Of a stretch of DNA of 64,000 bases, positions 8,633-17,279 are shown piece after piece; positions within the stretch are counted from its first letter, which is position 1; each line of letters starts with the position of its first letter. Under the pieces are notes generated by a model, which saw nothing but the letters and a program-made list of their open reading frames with translations, was not told the DNA's origin and made no database searches. Where the stretch lies: positions 124,001 through 188,000 of the forward strand of contig NZ_PZZL01000002.1 of the NCBI RefSeq assembly GCF_003046185.1, read 5' to 3'. The position numbers and the translations under genes are program-made. The DNA is from Phreatobacter oligotrophus. Its GTDB lineage: Bacteria; Pseudomonadota; Alphaproteobacteria; Rhizobiales; Phreatobacteraceae.

Positions 8633-10051
8633 ATGACCTATCGCCCCGCGACGGCCCACACCGCCCTCGGCCCCGACTTCTTCGACGTCGTCGAGCCCGC
8701 CCGATTCCCCCGGCACATCCTGCGCTTCCGCAACCAGCGCTGGGCCGAGGCCGTGGGGCTCGGCGGGCTGACCGACGACGCATGGATCGGCCATTTCGGC
8801 CGGTTCGAGCCGCTCCCCGACAATCTCCCGAAGCCCTTGGCCCTGCGCTATCACGGCCACCAGTTCCGCTCCTACAATCCGGAGATCGGCGATGGCCGCG
8901 GCTTCCTCTTCGCCCAGCTGCACGACGGGGCCGATCGCCTGCTCGACCTCGGCACCAAGGGTTCTGGCCAGACCCCCTATTCGCGCTTCGGCGATGGCCG
9001 CCTGACCCTCAAGGGCGGCGTGCGCGAGGTGCTGGCCACCGCCCTTCTGGAGGCCTTTGGCGTCTACACCTCGAAAACCTTCTCGCTGATCGAGACCGGC
9101 GAGGAACTGGTGCGCGGCGACGAGCCCTCCCCCACCCGGTCCTCGGTGCTGGTGCGGCTGTCCCACAGCCATCTGCGCTTCGGCACGTTCCAGCGCTGCC
9201 TCGCCTCCAACGACCAGGCCGGCATCGCCGCCCTCGTCGCCCATGGCATCCGCCACTACCACCCCTCCGCCGCGCGCGGCCGCGATGTGACGGAGGAGGC
9301 CCCGGCCCTGCTCGCCGCCGTCGTTGCCGCCACGGGATCGCTGGTCGGCGAATGGATGGCCGCGGGCTTCGTCCATGGCGTGCTCAACACCGACAACATG
9401 GTGGTGACGGGCGAGAGCTTCGACTACGGCCCCTGGCGCTTCCTGCCGCGCTACGAGCCCGGCTTCACCGCCGCCTATTTCGACCAGACCGGCCTCTATG
9501 CCTATGGCCGCCAGCCCGGCGCGGTTGCGTGGAACCTCGAGCGCTTCGCCGAATGCCTGACGCTGGTCGCGCCCGTCGCGGCGCTGGAGGAGGCGCTCAA
9601 GACCTACTCGAGCGCCTTCTACGCGAGCCTGCGCCGGGCCGTCTGCGCCCGCCTCGGCCTTATCCAGGCAGGAGAGGCCGAGGACGAGGAGCTCGTCGCC
9701 GCCCTCTTCCAGTTCCTCTTGAAATCGCAGGCCCCGTTCGAGCGGACCTTCTTCGACTGGCATGGCGGCATCGACCGCCGCGCCTTCGCGCTGGCGGGGC
9801 CGAACGCGCCCTTCTACCAGGGCGAGGAATTCGCCCGGCTGGAGGCGGCACTCGCGCTGCATGATCCGCTGCCGCGGAGCCCCGAGGCAGCCGCCTATTT
9901 CGATGGCGAGGGGCCCGCGACGCTCCTGATCGAGGAGGTCGAGGCGCTCTGGGCCCCGATCGCCGAGCGGGACGACTGGTCGGCCTTCCAGGCCAAGCTT
10001 GACCAGATCGAGACGGCGCGAAAGGCTCACGCCATCACACCGCCGCGCTGA
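8633..10051 (+). CDS. selO: Protein adenylyltransferase SelO (YdiU family)
   Basis: This 472-residue pseudokinase-fold enzyme is of the SelO/YdiU family, which transfers AMP from ATP to Ser, Thr or Tyr of target proteins in the redox stress response. The N-terminal ALRYHGHQFRSYNPEIGDGR and the DLGTKGSGQTPYSRFGDGRL stretch contain the family's nucleotide-binding residues. The catalytic loop is HGVLNTDNM (about residue 245), and DYGP acts as the DFG equivalent. Length agrees with bacterial homologues. The C-terminus has no selenocysteine or C-terminal CxxU/C motif, as in many bacterial members. It is followed 26 bases later by the FkbM gene. Confidence 0.95.
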   Translation: MTYRPATAHTALGPDFFDVVEPARFPRHILRFRNQRWAEAVGLGGLTDDAWIGHFGRFEPLPDNLPKPLALRYHGHQFRSYNPEIGDGRGFLFAQLHDGADRLLDLGTKGSGQTPYSRFGDGRLTLKGGVREVLATALLEAFGVYTSKTFSLIETGEELVRGDEPSPTRSSVLVRLSHSHLRFGTFQRCLASNDQAGIAALVAHGIRHYHPSAARGRDVTEEAPALLAAVVAATGSLVGEWMAAGFVHGVLNTDNMVVTGESFDYGPWRFLPRYEPGFTAAYFDQTGLYAYGRQPGAVAWNLERFAECLTLVAPVAALEEALKTYSSAFYASLRRAVCARLGLIQAGEAEDEELVAALFQFLLKSQAPFERTFFDWHGGIDRRAFALAGPNAPFYQGEEFARLEAALALHDPLPRSPEAAAYFDGEGPATLLIEEVEALWAPIAERDDWSAFQAKLDQIETARKAHAITPPR

Positions 10052-10077
10052 CGGCGGACGGGGACACGACCTTGGGG

Positions 10078-11001
10078 ATGGCGATGACCGACATGCGCGC
10101 CGGGCGCTTCTTCTCCTATGCCCAGAACCTCGAGGACTATCACCTCGCGCTGCTGCTCGCCGATGTCGAGCGCGGCTTCTACATCGATGTCGGCGGCGGC
10201 CATGCAGTCGCCGACAATGTCTCGTTCTGGTTCTACGAGAAGGGCTGGCGCGGCATCGTGGTCGAGCCGCAGGCGACAATCGCCGCGGCCTACCGGATCG
10301 TCCGGCCGCGCGACGTGACGGTGGAGGCGCTGTGCGGAGCCGAGGCGGGCGAAGCGGTGCTGTTCCAGGCCGAGCGCTTCCACGGCCTGTCGACGACGGT
10401 GAAGGCCAATGCGGAGGCCGCGGGCGCCGCCGGCGTTGCGACCGTCGAGCGGCGCCTTCCGGTGACGACGCTGAAGGACCTCGCCGCCACCCATGCCCCG
10501 GGGGCGATCGACTTCCTGAAGATCGACGTGGAGGGTGCCGAGGCGAGCGTGCTGGCCGGCAATGACTGGACGCGCATCCGGCCGCGTGTCGTGGTGGTGG
10601 AGGCCGTGGCACCCTGGACCATGGCGGACCGCTCCGCCGATTTCGCGCCGATCCTCACCGCCAACGGCTATCATGACGTCTGGTTCGACGGGCTGAACCG
10701 CTTCTATCTGGCGGAGGAGGAGATGCACCGCGCCTCGCGGCTTCCCTCCGAGCCGACGCCCTGGGATGCGGTGCTGCATCTCGGCGAATATGGCCCGGCG
10801 CATCGCGACACCGGCCATCCCGACCATGCGCTTGCGATCCGGCTCGACCCGGACCTGCTTGGGCGCCTCGCGGTGATGGAGGCGGCGGAGCTCGGCCCCC
10901 GCCTGCCCGCGGGCCTTGCGCCCGGGGATGAAGCGACGCGGGCGGCTCTCGCCCGCATCGCCACCATGTTCGACGGCGGTTACGTCGTCGAGGAGGATTA
11001 G
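10078..11001 (+). CDS. FkbM family methyltransferase
   Basis: This 307-residue SAM-dependent methyltransferase has the FkbM pattern: FYIDVGGGHAVADNV (motif I), GIVVEPQ (acidic end of strand 2) and IDFLKIDVEGAEASVLAG, the family signature, at about residue 145. Such enzymes methylate sugars of polysaccharides or small molecules. The C-terminal 90 residues have no recognisable domain. The start is ATG 10078 (MAMTDM); ATG 10084 and 10093 are alternatives. The stop codon overlaps the stop of the convergent bioY gene by four bases. The acceptor is unknown. Confidence 0.85.
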   Translation: MAMTDMRAGRFFSYAQNLEDYHLALLLADVERGFYIDVGGGHAVADNVSFWFYEKGWRGIVVEPQATIAAAYRIVRPRDVTVEALCGAEAGEAVLFQAERFHGLSTTVKANAEAAGAAGVATVERRLPVTTLKDLAATHAPGAIDFLKIDVEGAEASVLAGNDWTRIRPRVVVVEAVAPWTMADRSADFAPILTANGYHDVWFDGLNRFYLAEEEMHRASRLPSEPTPWDAVLHLGEYGPAHRDTGHPDHALAIRLDPDLLGRLAVMEAAELGPRLPAGLAPGDEATRAALARIATMFDGGYVVEED

Positions 11002-11585
11002 CCCCTGACGCGCGAGACGATAGCCCAGGCGGCCGGCATCAGCGCCGCGCCGAGCGCCGTCTTGACCACCGTGCCGAGGGCGAAGGGCCAGAGGCCGGCG
11101 GCCAGCAGCTTCGCGCCATAGCCGGTGAAGGTGCCAAGCCAAAGGAGGCCGGGCACGAAGACGATCACATTGGCCAGCGCCATGGCGCCGAGGATCTTCG
11201 GCCAGGCCTTGTCCCAGCCGCGGTCGGCGGCGGCGCCGATGATGGCGGCCATCACCAGGAAGCCGACGAGGAAGCCGCCCGTCGGGCCCATGAACGGGGC
11301 GATGCCGACCGACCAGCCGGCGAAGACCGGCGCGCCGAGGAGGCCGGCGAGGAGATAGGCGCCGACGGTGGCGACGCCGAGGCGCAGGCCATAGGCGGCG
11401 GCGACGACGGAGATGGCGAGGGTCTGCAGCGTCAGCGGAACCGGCCAGAAGGGCACGCTCGCCTTGGCGCCGAGAGTGATCAGGCAGACGCCGCCAGCGA
11501 CGAGCGCGAGGGACCGGAGAGTCAGGCCCGGCAGCGCGGCCGAGCGGGAGGGCCAGAGGGTCGCGGCAATGGTCGCGTGGGACAT
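10998..11585 (-). CDS. bioY: Biotin transporter BioY (S component)
   Basis: This 195-residue integral membrane protein of the BioY family is the substrate-specific subunit of biotin ECF transporters. About six hydrophobic segments are visible, with the family sequence FWPVPLTLQTLAISVVAAAYGLRLG near residues 45-70 and GAPVFAGWSVGIAPFMGPTG, the conserved ligand-region loop. No bioM or bioN ATPase/T-component genes lie next to it, so it works alone or with partners elsewhere. I looked for a BioR-type TTATCTATAA box in the upstream gap and did not find one. The biotin call is by family. Confidence 0.92.
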   Translation of the reverse strand: MSHATIAATLWPSRSAALPGLTLRSLALVAGGVCLITLGAKASVPFWPVPLTLQTLAISVVAAAYGLRLGVATVGAYLLAGLLGAPVFAGWSVGIAPFMGPTGGFLVGFLVMAAIIGAAADRGWDKAWPKILGAMALANVIVFVPGLLWLGTFTGYGAKLLAAGLWPFALGTVVKTALGAALMPAAWAIVSRVRG

Positions 11586-11722
11586 GGGGCGAAATCCTTT
11601 GTGGAGCTATGCCGTTGGGTCAGCTTGTCAATTGCGCGCCGACGTGGTGGCTATGCCTCCCATAGCCCGCGATCTGCGGCATCGGCAAGGCGCCGGCTCA
11701 CCCCCTTTTCGACAGAGGCAGA

Positions 11723-12634
11723 ATGGCCGATGACATCCCCTTCGAGCGCGAGGACGCAGCCGTGCCGGGCCGGGTGGAGACGCTCTCCCCGCTGATCCGC
11801 CGCATCCTCTGCGACAATCCCGGGCCCTTCACCTTCAAGGGCACGGTGACCTATGTGGTCGGCACCGGCCGCGTCGCCATCATCGACCCCGGTCCGGATG
11901 ATCCGCGACATGTCGCCGCCGTGCTCGAGGCAGTGAAGGGCGAGACGGTGGAGGCCATCCTCGTCACCCACACCCATCGCGACCATTCGCCCGCGACCCC
12001 CGCCATCAAGGCCGCCACCGGCGCGCCGGTCTATGCGGAGGGCCCCCACCGCGCCGCGCGGCCGCTGAACCTTGGCGAGACCAATGTGCTCGATGCCTCC
12101 GGCGACCGGGATTTCACGCCTGACATCGCGGTGAAGGACGGCGACGTGGTGACCGGCACCGGCTGGACGCTCGAATCGGTGTTCACGCCCGGCCATACGG
12201 CCAACCACATGGCCTTCGCGCTGCGGGAAGAGCAGACGCTGTTCTCCGGCGACCATGTCATGGCCTGGTCGACCTCCATCGTCGCGCCGCCCGACGGGGC
12301 GATGGGCGACTACATGGCCTCGCTCGACAAGCTGCGCGCCCGTGACGAGACGCTGTTCTGGCCGGGCCATGGCGGGCCGGTGAAGGAGCCGGCGAAGTTC
12401 ATGCGGGCGCTGGCGCATCACCGGCGGCTGCGCGAGGCGGCAATCATGAAGCGCCTCGGCCTCGGCGACCGGCACATCCCCGACATCGTCGCGGCGATCT
12501 ACGAGGGGCTTGATCCGAGGCTGAAGAGCGCGGCGGGCCTGTCGGTCTTCGCGCATCTGGAAGACCTCGTCGGGCGCGGGCTGGTGGCGAGCGACGGCCC
12601 GGCCTCGCTGACGGGGGCGTTCCGGCCGGCGTGA
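11723..12634 (+). CDS. MBL-fold metallo-hydrolase (LACTB2-like)
   Basis: This 303-residue protein has the metallo-beta-lactamase metal motif THTHRDHSP (HxHxDH) at about residue 80, with later ligands in FTPGHTANH and SGDHVMAW. The C-terminal about 70 residues form a winged-helix-like segment (GLDPRLKSAAGLSVFAHLEDL), as in LACTB2-type hydrolases. That architecture is found in thioesterase- or nuclease-like enzymes, so the substrate is open. It is probably cytoplasmic, as no signal peptide is seen. It is divergent from bioY and ends in a convergent junction filled with repeats. Confidence 0.88.
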   Translation: MADDIPFEREDAAVPGRVETLSPLIRRILCDNPGPFTFKGTVTYVVGTGRVAIIDPGPDDPRHVAAVLEAVKGETVEAILVTHTHRDHSPATPAIKAATGAPVYAEGPHRAARPLNLGETNVLDASGDRDFTPDIAVKDGDVVTGTGWTLESVFTPGHTANHMAFALREEQTLFSGDHVMAWSTSIVAPPDGAMGDYMASLDKLRARDETLFWPGHGGPVKEPAKFMRALAHHRRLREAAIMKRLGLGDRHIPDIVAAIYEGLDPRLKSAAGLSVFAHLEDLVGRGLVASDGPASLTGAFRPA

Positions 12635-12659
12635 CCGGTTGCGGAGTGGGCGGGTCGAA

Positions 12660-12810
12660 GGCCCCACCCGCACCCTCCCCTCTGGCGAGGGGAGGGAGAC
12701 AATGGCCTCCCGCTTCACCGGGTCCGTACCGCCTGGCCCAGCCGTTTCGATATCGACACGACGCCGTAGTCCCCCTCCCCTCGCCAGAGGGGAGGGTAAG
12801 GGTGGGGCAT
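12660..12810. repeat. Palindromic repeat doublet, family D, copy 1
   Basis: The left arm is CCCTCCCCTCTGGCGAGGGG preceded by GCCCCACCCGCA. The right arm is CCCCTCGCCAGAGGGGAGGG followed by TAAGGGTGGGGC. The two arms are reverse complements of each other over about 35 bases. It is located in the convergent junction after the MBL gene. Confidence 0.88.
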
Positions 12811-12834
12811 TTCCTTCAAGATCACGGTCCCAAC

Positions 12835-12923
12835 CGTCATGCCCGGGCTTGTCCCGGGCATCCACGACTTGACCACTGCCGGAAGAGAATTCGTGGATGC
12901 CCGGGACAAGCCCGGGCATGACG
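12835..12923. repeat. Palindromic repeat doublet, family E, copy 2
   Basis: GTCATGCCCGGGCTTGTCCC (left) pairs with GGGACAAGCCCGGGCATGAC (right) perfectly over 20 bases. Flanks GGCATCCACGA and CGTGGATGCC extend the stem. It lies beside a family D element in a convergent junction. Confidence 0.92.
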
Positions 12924-12980
12924 GGAGGAGGTTCCCGGGCAAGGACGGCTTGGGTCGCTTCGGGCGACCCTCTACCCCCC

Positions 12981-13454
12981 TCACACGAAGTCCAGCGGCA
13001 GGGCCGTGACCTCCTTGATCTCCTCCATCACGAAGCTCGCCGAGACATCCTGCATCTCGATGCGGGCGGTGAGCTTCTTGTAGAGGCGATCATAGGCCGC
13101 GACGTTGGGCACGCGGGCGTGGAGGATGTAGTCGATGTCGCCGGCGGTCCGATAGACGCCGAGGATCTCGGGGATGTCCTGCACCGCCGCGCCGAAGCGC
13201 GCCGCCCAGTCGGCCTCGTGGCGGGCAGTGCGCACGGCGATGAAGACGGTGAGTTCGAGGTTCAGCCGCGCCGGATCGGCGAGGACGACGCGGGCGCGGA
13301 TGATGCCCTCCTCCTCCAGCCGCTTCACCCGCCGCCAGCAGGCGTTGCGCGACAGGTTCACCCGCTCGGCGAGCTGCTCGATGGAGAGGGAAGCGTCCTG
13401 CTGCATGATTCGCAGCAGCGCCTTGTCGATGGAATCGAGGATTGTCTGGGACAT
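12981..13454 (-). CDS. Lrp/AsnC family transcriptional regulator
   Basis: This 157-residue regulator has an N-terminal helix-turn-helix (SIEQLAERVNLSRNACWRRV, about residues 22-41) and a C-terminal RAM/AsnC ligand domain that forms octamers and binds amino acids. The DIDYILHARVPNVAAYDRLY stretch is the usual RAM signature. It is divergent from a small DUF6356 gene across a 130-base gap, where it probably also regulates itself. No operator could be picked out. The amino-acid ligand is unknown. Confidence 0.92.
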   Translation of the reverse strand: MSQTILDSIDKALLRIMQQDASLSIEQLAERVNLSRNACWRRVKRLEEEGIIRARVVLADPARLNLELTVFIAVRTARHEADWAARFGAAVQDIPEILGVYRTAGDIDYILHARVPNVAAYDRLYKKLTARIEMQDVSASFVMEEIKEVTALPLDFV

Positions 13455-13584
13455 TGTCCCGCCATCATACCCTTCGATGGGATGAAGTCCACGCCGTCGT
13501 GGTTAAAGGCAGGAGATTTGGGAACACCTCCCGCGAGCTCCGGCCTATCATGTTGGCTACGCTTCGAACCCGGCGGAGTTCCCC

Positions 13585-13842
13585 ATGATCCAGCGCCTCA
13601 AGACGGCCTTCCTCGCCCATCCTGAATCGGTGAACGAGAGCTATTTCGAGCATATGGGCGTGGCGCTGCGCTATTCCGCGACCTTCGCCTATTGCGCCTT
13701 CTGTGCGTTGGTCCACGCCTTCCTGCCCTTCCTGTTCGAAAAGACCGCCTCGACCATCGTCAAGAACATGGTCGCCAACATGAACGCCCGCATGGATGCG
13801 CCGCAGGGCCAGGTCGCGCCGGGCGCGCAAGCCGCCGAGTAA
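13585..13842 (+). CDS. DUF6356 family small protein
   Basis: This 85-residue protein has one central hydrophobic stretch (SATFAYCAFCALVHAFLPFL, about residues 31-50), suggesting a single membrane anchor. The N-terminal HPESVNESYFEHM and the internal LPFLFEKTAS match the DUF6356 pattern common in alphaproteobacteria. The C-terminal 15 residues are low-complexity. No function is known. It is followed 21 bases later by a glutamine amidotransferase gene and may be cotranscribed with it. Confidence 0.8.
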   Translation: MIQRLKTAFLAHPESVNESYFEHMGVALRYSATFAYCAFCALVHAFLPFLFEKTASTIVKNMVANMNARMDAPQGQVAPGAQAAE

Positions 13843-13863
13843 GCCAGATCCACGGGTGACCCC

Positions 13864-14634
13864 ATGTGCCGCTGGATGGCCTATGCCGGCGAACCGGTTT
13901 TCGTCGACGAGCTGCTGTTCCGGCCGTGTCACTCCCTGATCGAGCAGAGCCGGCGGGCCCATGAGGCCAAGACCGGCGTCAATGCCGACGGCTTCGGCGT
14001 CGGCTGGTACGGCGAGCGGGCCGTGCCCGGTGTCTTCCGCGACATCATGCCGGCGTGGTCCGACGAGAACCTGAGGGCCCTCGCCCACCAGGTCCGCACC
14101 CGCCTCTTCCTCGCCCATGTGCGCGCCTCGACCGGGTCGCCGACCAGCCGGGTCAACTGCCATCCGTTCAGCGGCGGGCGCTGGCTCTTCGTCCATAACG
14201 GCCAGATCGGCGATTTCGCCCGGGTGCGCCGCCGGCTCGAGGCCCTCGTGCCGGACGAGCTCTATGCCGAGCGGCAAGGCGCGACGGATTCCGAACTCGT
14301 CTTCCTGCTGATGCGGGCGAACGGCCTGGAGCGCGATCCGGTCACTGCCACCCGCACGACGCTCGCCACCATCCTCGCGGCGATGAAGGAGAGCGGGGCG
14401 AATGCGCCGCTGCGCTTCACCGCCTGCTTCACCGATGGCGAGACCATCCACGCCTGCCGCTTCTCCTCCGACGACAAGCCGCCAACCCTCTATTGCGGCC
14501 GCACGGAGGGGGGCTGGCTGGTCGTCTCGGAACCCCTCGACACGGAAGGCGCGCGCTGGACCGCCGTGCCGCCGGACCATTGGGTGACGCTGAAGGGCGC
14601 GGGTCCGGTGGTGGAGCCCTTCGCCCTGCACTGA
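13864..14634 (+). CDS. Class II glutamine amidotransferase (YafJ-like)
   Basis: This 256-residue Ntn-type glutaminase begins MCRWMAYAG, leaving Cys2 as the catalytic nucleophile after removal of Met1. Further family marks are GVNADGFGVGWYG, FLAHVRASTG, NCHPFSGGRWLFVHNGQIGD and the C-terminal LVVSEPLD. It resembles YafJ/EgtC-like proteins, which are stand-alone glutaminase domains. No ergothioneine genes (egtB, egtD) are present nearby, so I do not call it EgtC. The amide acceptor is unknown. An asparaginase gene follows 82 bases downstream. Confidence 0.88.
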   Translation: MCRWMAYAGEPVFVDELLFRPCHSLIEQSRRAHEAKTGVNADGFGVGWYGERAVPGVFRDIMPAWSDENLRALAHQVRTRLFLAHVRASTGSPTSRVNCHPFSGGRWLFVHNGQIGDFARVRRRLEALVPDELYAERQGATDSELVFLLMRANGLERDPVTATRTTLATILAAMKESGANAPLRFTACFTDGETIHACRFSSDDKPPTLYCGRTEGGWLVVSEPLDTEGARWTAVPPDHWVTLKGAGPVVEPFALH

Positions 14635-14716
14635 GGCGCCCCTTCGCGGAAGGGGATGGCCAAGGGCGAAAGGCCTGATAGGAAGGCCGCCCCGCTTCGT
14701 CACATCGAGCCGCCCC

Positions 14717-15724
14717 ATGTCCCTCACCGATCCGATCCTCGTCGAAGTCCTGCGCGGCGACAGCGTCGAATGCGTCCACCGCGGCGCTTTGGTCGTCTTG
14801 GACGCGGCGGGCCGCGTCGTCTTCTCGGTCGGCGACATCGAGCAGGCGATCTATCCGCGTTCGGCCATCAAGGCGCTGCAGGCCCTCCCCCTGGTCGAGA
14901 GCGGCGCCGCCGACCGCTATGGCTTCGGCCATGCGGAACTGGCGCTGGCCTGTTCCTCGCATTCGGGCGAGCCGCGCCACGCCGAGACCGCCGCGGCCAT
15001 GCTGGCCAAGGCCGGCCTCACCGAGGCGACCCTGGAATGCGGCGCGCACTGGCCCTCGGGCGCATCAGCCACGCAGGGCCTCGCCCGTTCCGGCGGCAAG
15101 CCCTCGGCGCTCCACAACAACTGCTCGGGCAAGCATTCCGGCTTCGTCTGCTTCGCCTGCCAGGAGGGGATCAACCCGACCGGCTATGTCGGCATCGACC
15201 ACAAGGTCCAGCGCTTCGTCGCCGAGGCGGTGGGCGAGGTCACAGGCCATCGCCTCGACCGCGAGACGGCCTTCGGCATCGACGGCTGCTCGATCCCGAC
15301 CTTCGCCGTGCCGCTGAAGAAGCTGGCGCACGGCTTTGCCAAGCTCGCCACCGGCGAGGGCGTCGGTCCCGAGCGCGCCAAGGCCTTCGCCCGGCTGCGC
15401 GCCGCCTGCGCCGCCGAGCCCTTCATGGTGGCCGGCTCGGGCCGCTTCTGCACCGATGTCATGGGCCTCTTCGGCGAGCGGGTCTTCGTGAAGACCGGCG
15501 CCGAGGGCGTGTTCTGCGCGGCGCTGCCCGGCCAGGGCCTGGGCGTGGCGCTCAAATGCCTCGATGGCGCGTCCCGTGCGAGCGAGGTGATGATGGCCAC
15601 CCTCATCGCCAAACTGGTGCCCATGGACGAGGCAGAGCGTGCCAAATTCCAGCGCTTCGTGACGCCGGTCATGAAGAACTGGAATGGGATCACCGTCGGC
15701 GGCCTGCGCCCGACCTTCTCCTAA
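14717..15724 (+). CDS. L-asparaginase, Rhizobium etli type
   Basis: This 335-residue enzyme belongs to the asparaginase II (AnsA/ReAV-like) family, which hydrolyses L-asparagine to aspartate and ammonia and is unrelated to E. coli AnsB. The SxxK pair is S49 and K52 in YPRSAIKALQALPL. CSSHSGEPRH supplies the second serine, and NNCSGKHSGF the Cys/Lys zinc-site residues. Length and motif order fit the family closely. Its neighbour is a glutaminase-type amidotransferase, consistent with amide nitrogen use, but the two need not be one operon. It is cytoplasmic, with no signal peptide. Confidence 0.92.
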   Translation: MSLTDPILVEVLRGDSVECVHRGALVVLDAAGRVVFSVGDIEQAIYPRSAIKALQALPLVESGAADRYGFGHAELALACSSHSGEPRHAETAAAMLAKAGLTEATLECGAHWPSGASATQGLARSGGKPSALHNNCSGKHSGFVCFACQEGINPTGYVGIDHKVQRFVAEAVGEVTGHRLDRETAFGIDGCSIPTFAVPLKKLAHGFAKLATGEGVGPERAKAFARLRAACAAEPFMVAGSGRFCTDVMGLFGERVFVKTGAEGVFCAALPGQGLGVALKCLDGASRASEVMMATLIAKLVPMDEAERAKFQRFVTPVMKNWNGITVGGLRPTFS

Positions 15725-15810
15725 ACCCTTCGACAATCAGGCGACTTTTTCCGCCGCGCGGCTGCGACAGCGGCGCACGGGGCTGTCTGCATGAATTCCA
15801 AAAAAGCCTC

Positions 15811-15838
15811 TTGCCAGCCCTTGGGGACGCGGTATCGT
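15811..15838 (+). promoter_or_regulatory. Candidate promoter of the first Liv/heterocycle operon
   Basis: TTGCCA (15811-15816), a 16-base spacer and TATCGT (15833-15838) precede the receptor gene. The last base of the -10 is the first base of a palindromic operator. The same geometry recurs before hyuA, which supports the call. Confidence 0.5.
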
Positions 15839-15852
15839 TCGCTTACGAATGA
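15838..15852. promoter_or_regulatory. Operator TTCG-N4-CGAA, site 1
   Basis: TTCGCTTACGAATGA shares 12 of 15 bases with the site at 20948-20962. The core TTCG-CTTA-CGAA is a perfect inverted repeat. It overlaps the end of the -10 element, as expected for a repressor. The MarR protein encoded at 30622 is the natural candidate to bind it. Confidence 0.6.
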
Positions 15853-15935
15853 TCTTCCGCAGAACAAAAGAACTGGAAGGTCGGCCAGAGGTGGAATGGA
15901 TGGCCCCCGCCATCCGCATCCAGGGGAGATGTGTC

Positions 15936-17162
15936 ATGCCGAAGCTCGATCTGTCGCGCCGGACCATGGTGGGCGGCCTTGCCGCCACCGGTCTTGCCCT
16001 GTCGTCCCGCACGACGCCCGCACAGGGCGCGCCGGTGCGGGTCGGCGAGCTGAATTCCTACAGCCGCATGGCGGCCTTCGCCGTCCCCTACCGCAATGGC
16101 ATGCAGCTCGCCGTCGAGCAGATCAACGCGGCCGGCGGTCTTGCCGGCCTCGGCGGCCGCCCGCTCGAAATCGTCTTCCGCGACGACGGCTCGACCCCCG
16201 GTGACGCGGTGCGCGTCGCCGAGGAGCTCGTCACCCGCGAGAACGTCTCCTTCATCGCCGGCGCCTTCCTGTCGAATGTGGGCCTCGCACTCGCCGACTT
16301 CGCCAACCAGAAGAAGGTGCTCTATCTCGCCACCGAGCCGCTCACCGACGCGCTCACCATGGGCAGCGGCAACCCCTACACGTTCCGCGTCCGCCCCGGC
16401 ACCTACATGCAGACCAAGATGCTGGTCGATGCCGCCAAGGGGAAGGGCGTGAAGCGCTGGGCCGTCGTGGCGCCCAACTACGAGTACGGCCAGTCGGCGG
16501 TCGCCGCCTTCAAGCGCCTGATGGGCGCGGCGGTGCCGGGCTTCGAGGTGGTCGCCGAGCAGTTCCCGGCCCTCGGCCGCGTCGATGCCGGCGCCACCGT
16601 CGGCGCGCTCGCCCAGAGCCGGCCGGACGGCATCTTCAACGTGCTCTTCGGCGCCGACCTCACCGCCTTCGTCCGCGAGGGCAACACCCGCGGCCTGTTC
16701 GAGCGCCGCACCGTGGTCAGCCTCCTCACCGGCGAGCCGGAATATCTCCTGCCTCTCGGCGACGAGACGCCGGACGGCTGGATCGTCACCGGCTATCCGC
16801 CGGAGCAGGTCACGACGCACGGCCACCCGGCCTTCGTCACCGCCTACAAGGCGAAGTTCAACGACACGCCGCGCCTCGGCTCGGTGCTCGGCTATGTCGT
16901 GCCCTTCATGATCCGCGACATGTTCAACAAGGCGAAGTCCACCGAGACGGCGGCGATGATCGAGGCCTTCAAGGACCTCACCACGCAGACGATCTGCGGC
17001 CCCGTCACCATGCGCGCCATCGACCAGCAGTCGACGCTCGGCGCCTGGGTCGGCGAGACGACGCTGCAGGGCAAGCTGCCGACCATGAAGAACTTCCGCT
17101 ACGTGGACGGCGCCGAGGTCATGTTCCCCGAGGCCGAGGTCCGCGCCGCGCGCAAGATCTGA
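15936..17162 (+). CDS. Tat-exported ABC transporter substrate-binding protein (LivK-like)
   Basis: This 408-residue periplasmic receptor is of the branched-chain amino acid (type I) family. The N-terminus MPKLDLSRRTMVGGLAATG carries a twin-arginine signal, which implies folded export. The mature part has AVEQINAAGGLAGLGGRPLE, the usual first-lobe sequence, and ends without a membrane anchor. ATG 15936 is chosen because AGGGGAGA lies 6 bases upstream. It heads a run of transporter and catabolic genes for an N-heterocycle, so its ligand is probably the pathway substrate rather than an amino acid. Confidence 0.9.
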   Translation: MPKLDLSRRTMVGGLAATGLALSSRTTPAQGAPVRVGELNSYSRMAAFAVPYRNGMQLAVEQINAAGGLAGLGGRPLEIVFRDDGSTPGDAVRVAEELVTRENVSFIAGAFLSNVGLALADFANQKKVLYLATEPLTDALTMGSGNPYTFRVRPGTYMQTKMLVDAAKGKGVKRWAVVAPNYEYGQSAVAAFKRLMGAAVPGFEVVAEQFPALGRVDAGATVGALAQSRPDGIFNVLFGADLTAFVREGNTRGLFERRTVVSLLTGEPEYLLPLGDETPDGWIVTGYPPEQVTTHGHPAFVTAYKAKFNDTPRLGSVLGYVVPFMIRDMFNKAKSTETAAMIEAFKDLTTQTICGPVTMRAIDQQSTLGAWVGETTLQGKLPTMKNFRYVDGAEVMFPEAEVRAARKI

Positions 17163-17184
17163 CGGCTCCGCGCCTTCACCTGAC

Positions 17185-17205
17185 GCGCCCGGCTCCTCCG
17201 GGCGC
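17185..17205 (+). other. Intercistronic hairpin between receptor and permease genes
   Basis: GCGCCCGG-CTCCT-CCGGGCGC forms a perfect 8-bp stem 23 bases after the receptor stop codon, with no T-run. Hairpins here commonly stabilise the receptor mRNA and lower expression of the membrane components. Confidence 0.5.
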
Positions 17206-17279
17206 CCTCACCCAAGACAACCGGGCCGCGACCCTCCTCGCGACCCCGCTCTGATCGCTTGCGCCGAGAGCCGCCCCCG

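Noticed and set aside
8603-10612. Long minus-strand open frame opposite selO and the FkbM gene
   Set aside because: No domain or signal is recognisable, and it crosses two real genes on the other strand.
11586-11722. Biotin-type riboswitch or BioR box upstream of bioY
   Set aside because: I found no TTATCTATAA-like box and no conserved leader structure in the gap.
12635-12980. Small open frames in the convergent gap after the MBL gene
   Set aside because: They are made of palindromic repeat DNA and have no ribosome binding site.
13864-14634. Assignment of the glutamine amidotransferase as ergothioneine EgtC
   Set aside because: No egtB or egtD gene is in the vicinity, and the glutaminase domain alone is shared by other families.
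15725-15810. Intrinsic terminator after the asparaginase gene
   Set aside because: There is a short T-run (CTTTTTC) but no stable stem directly before it.
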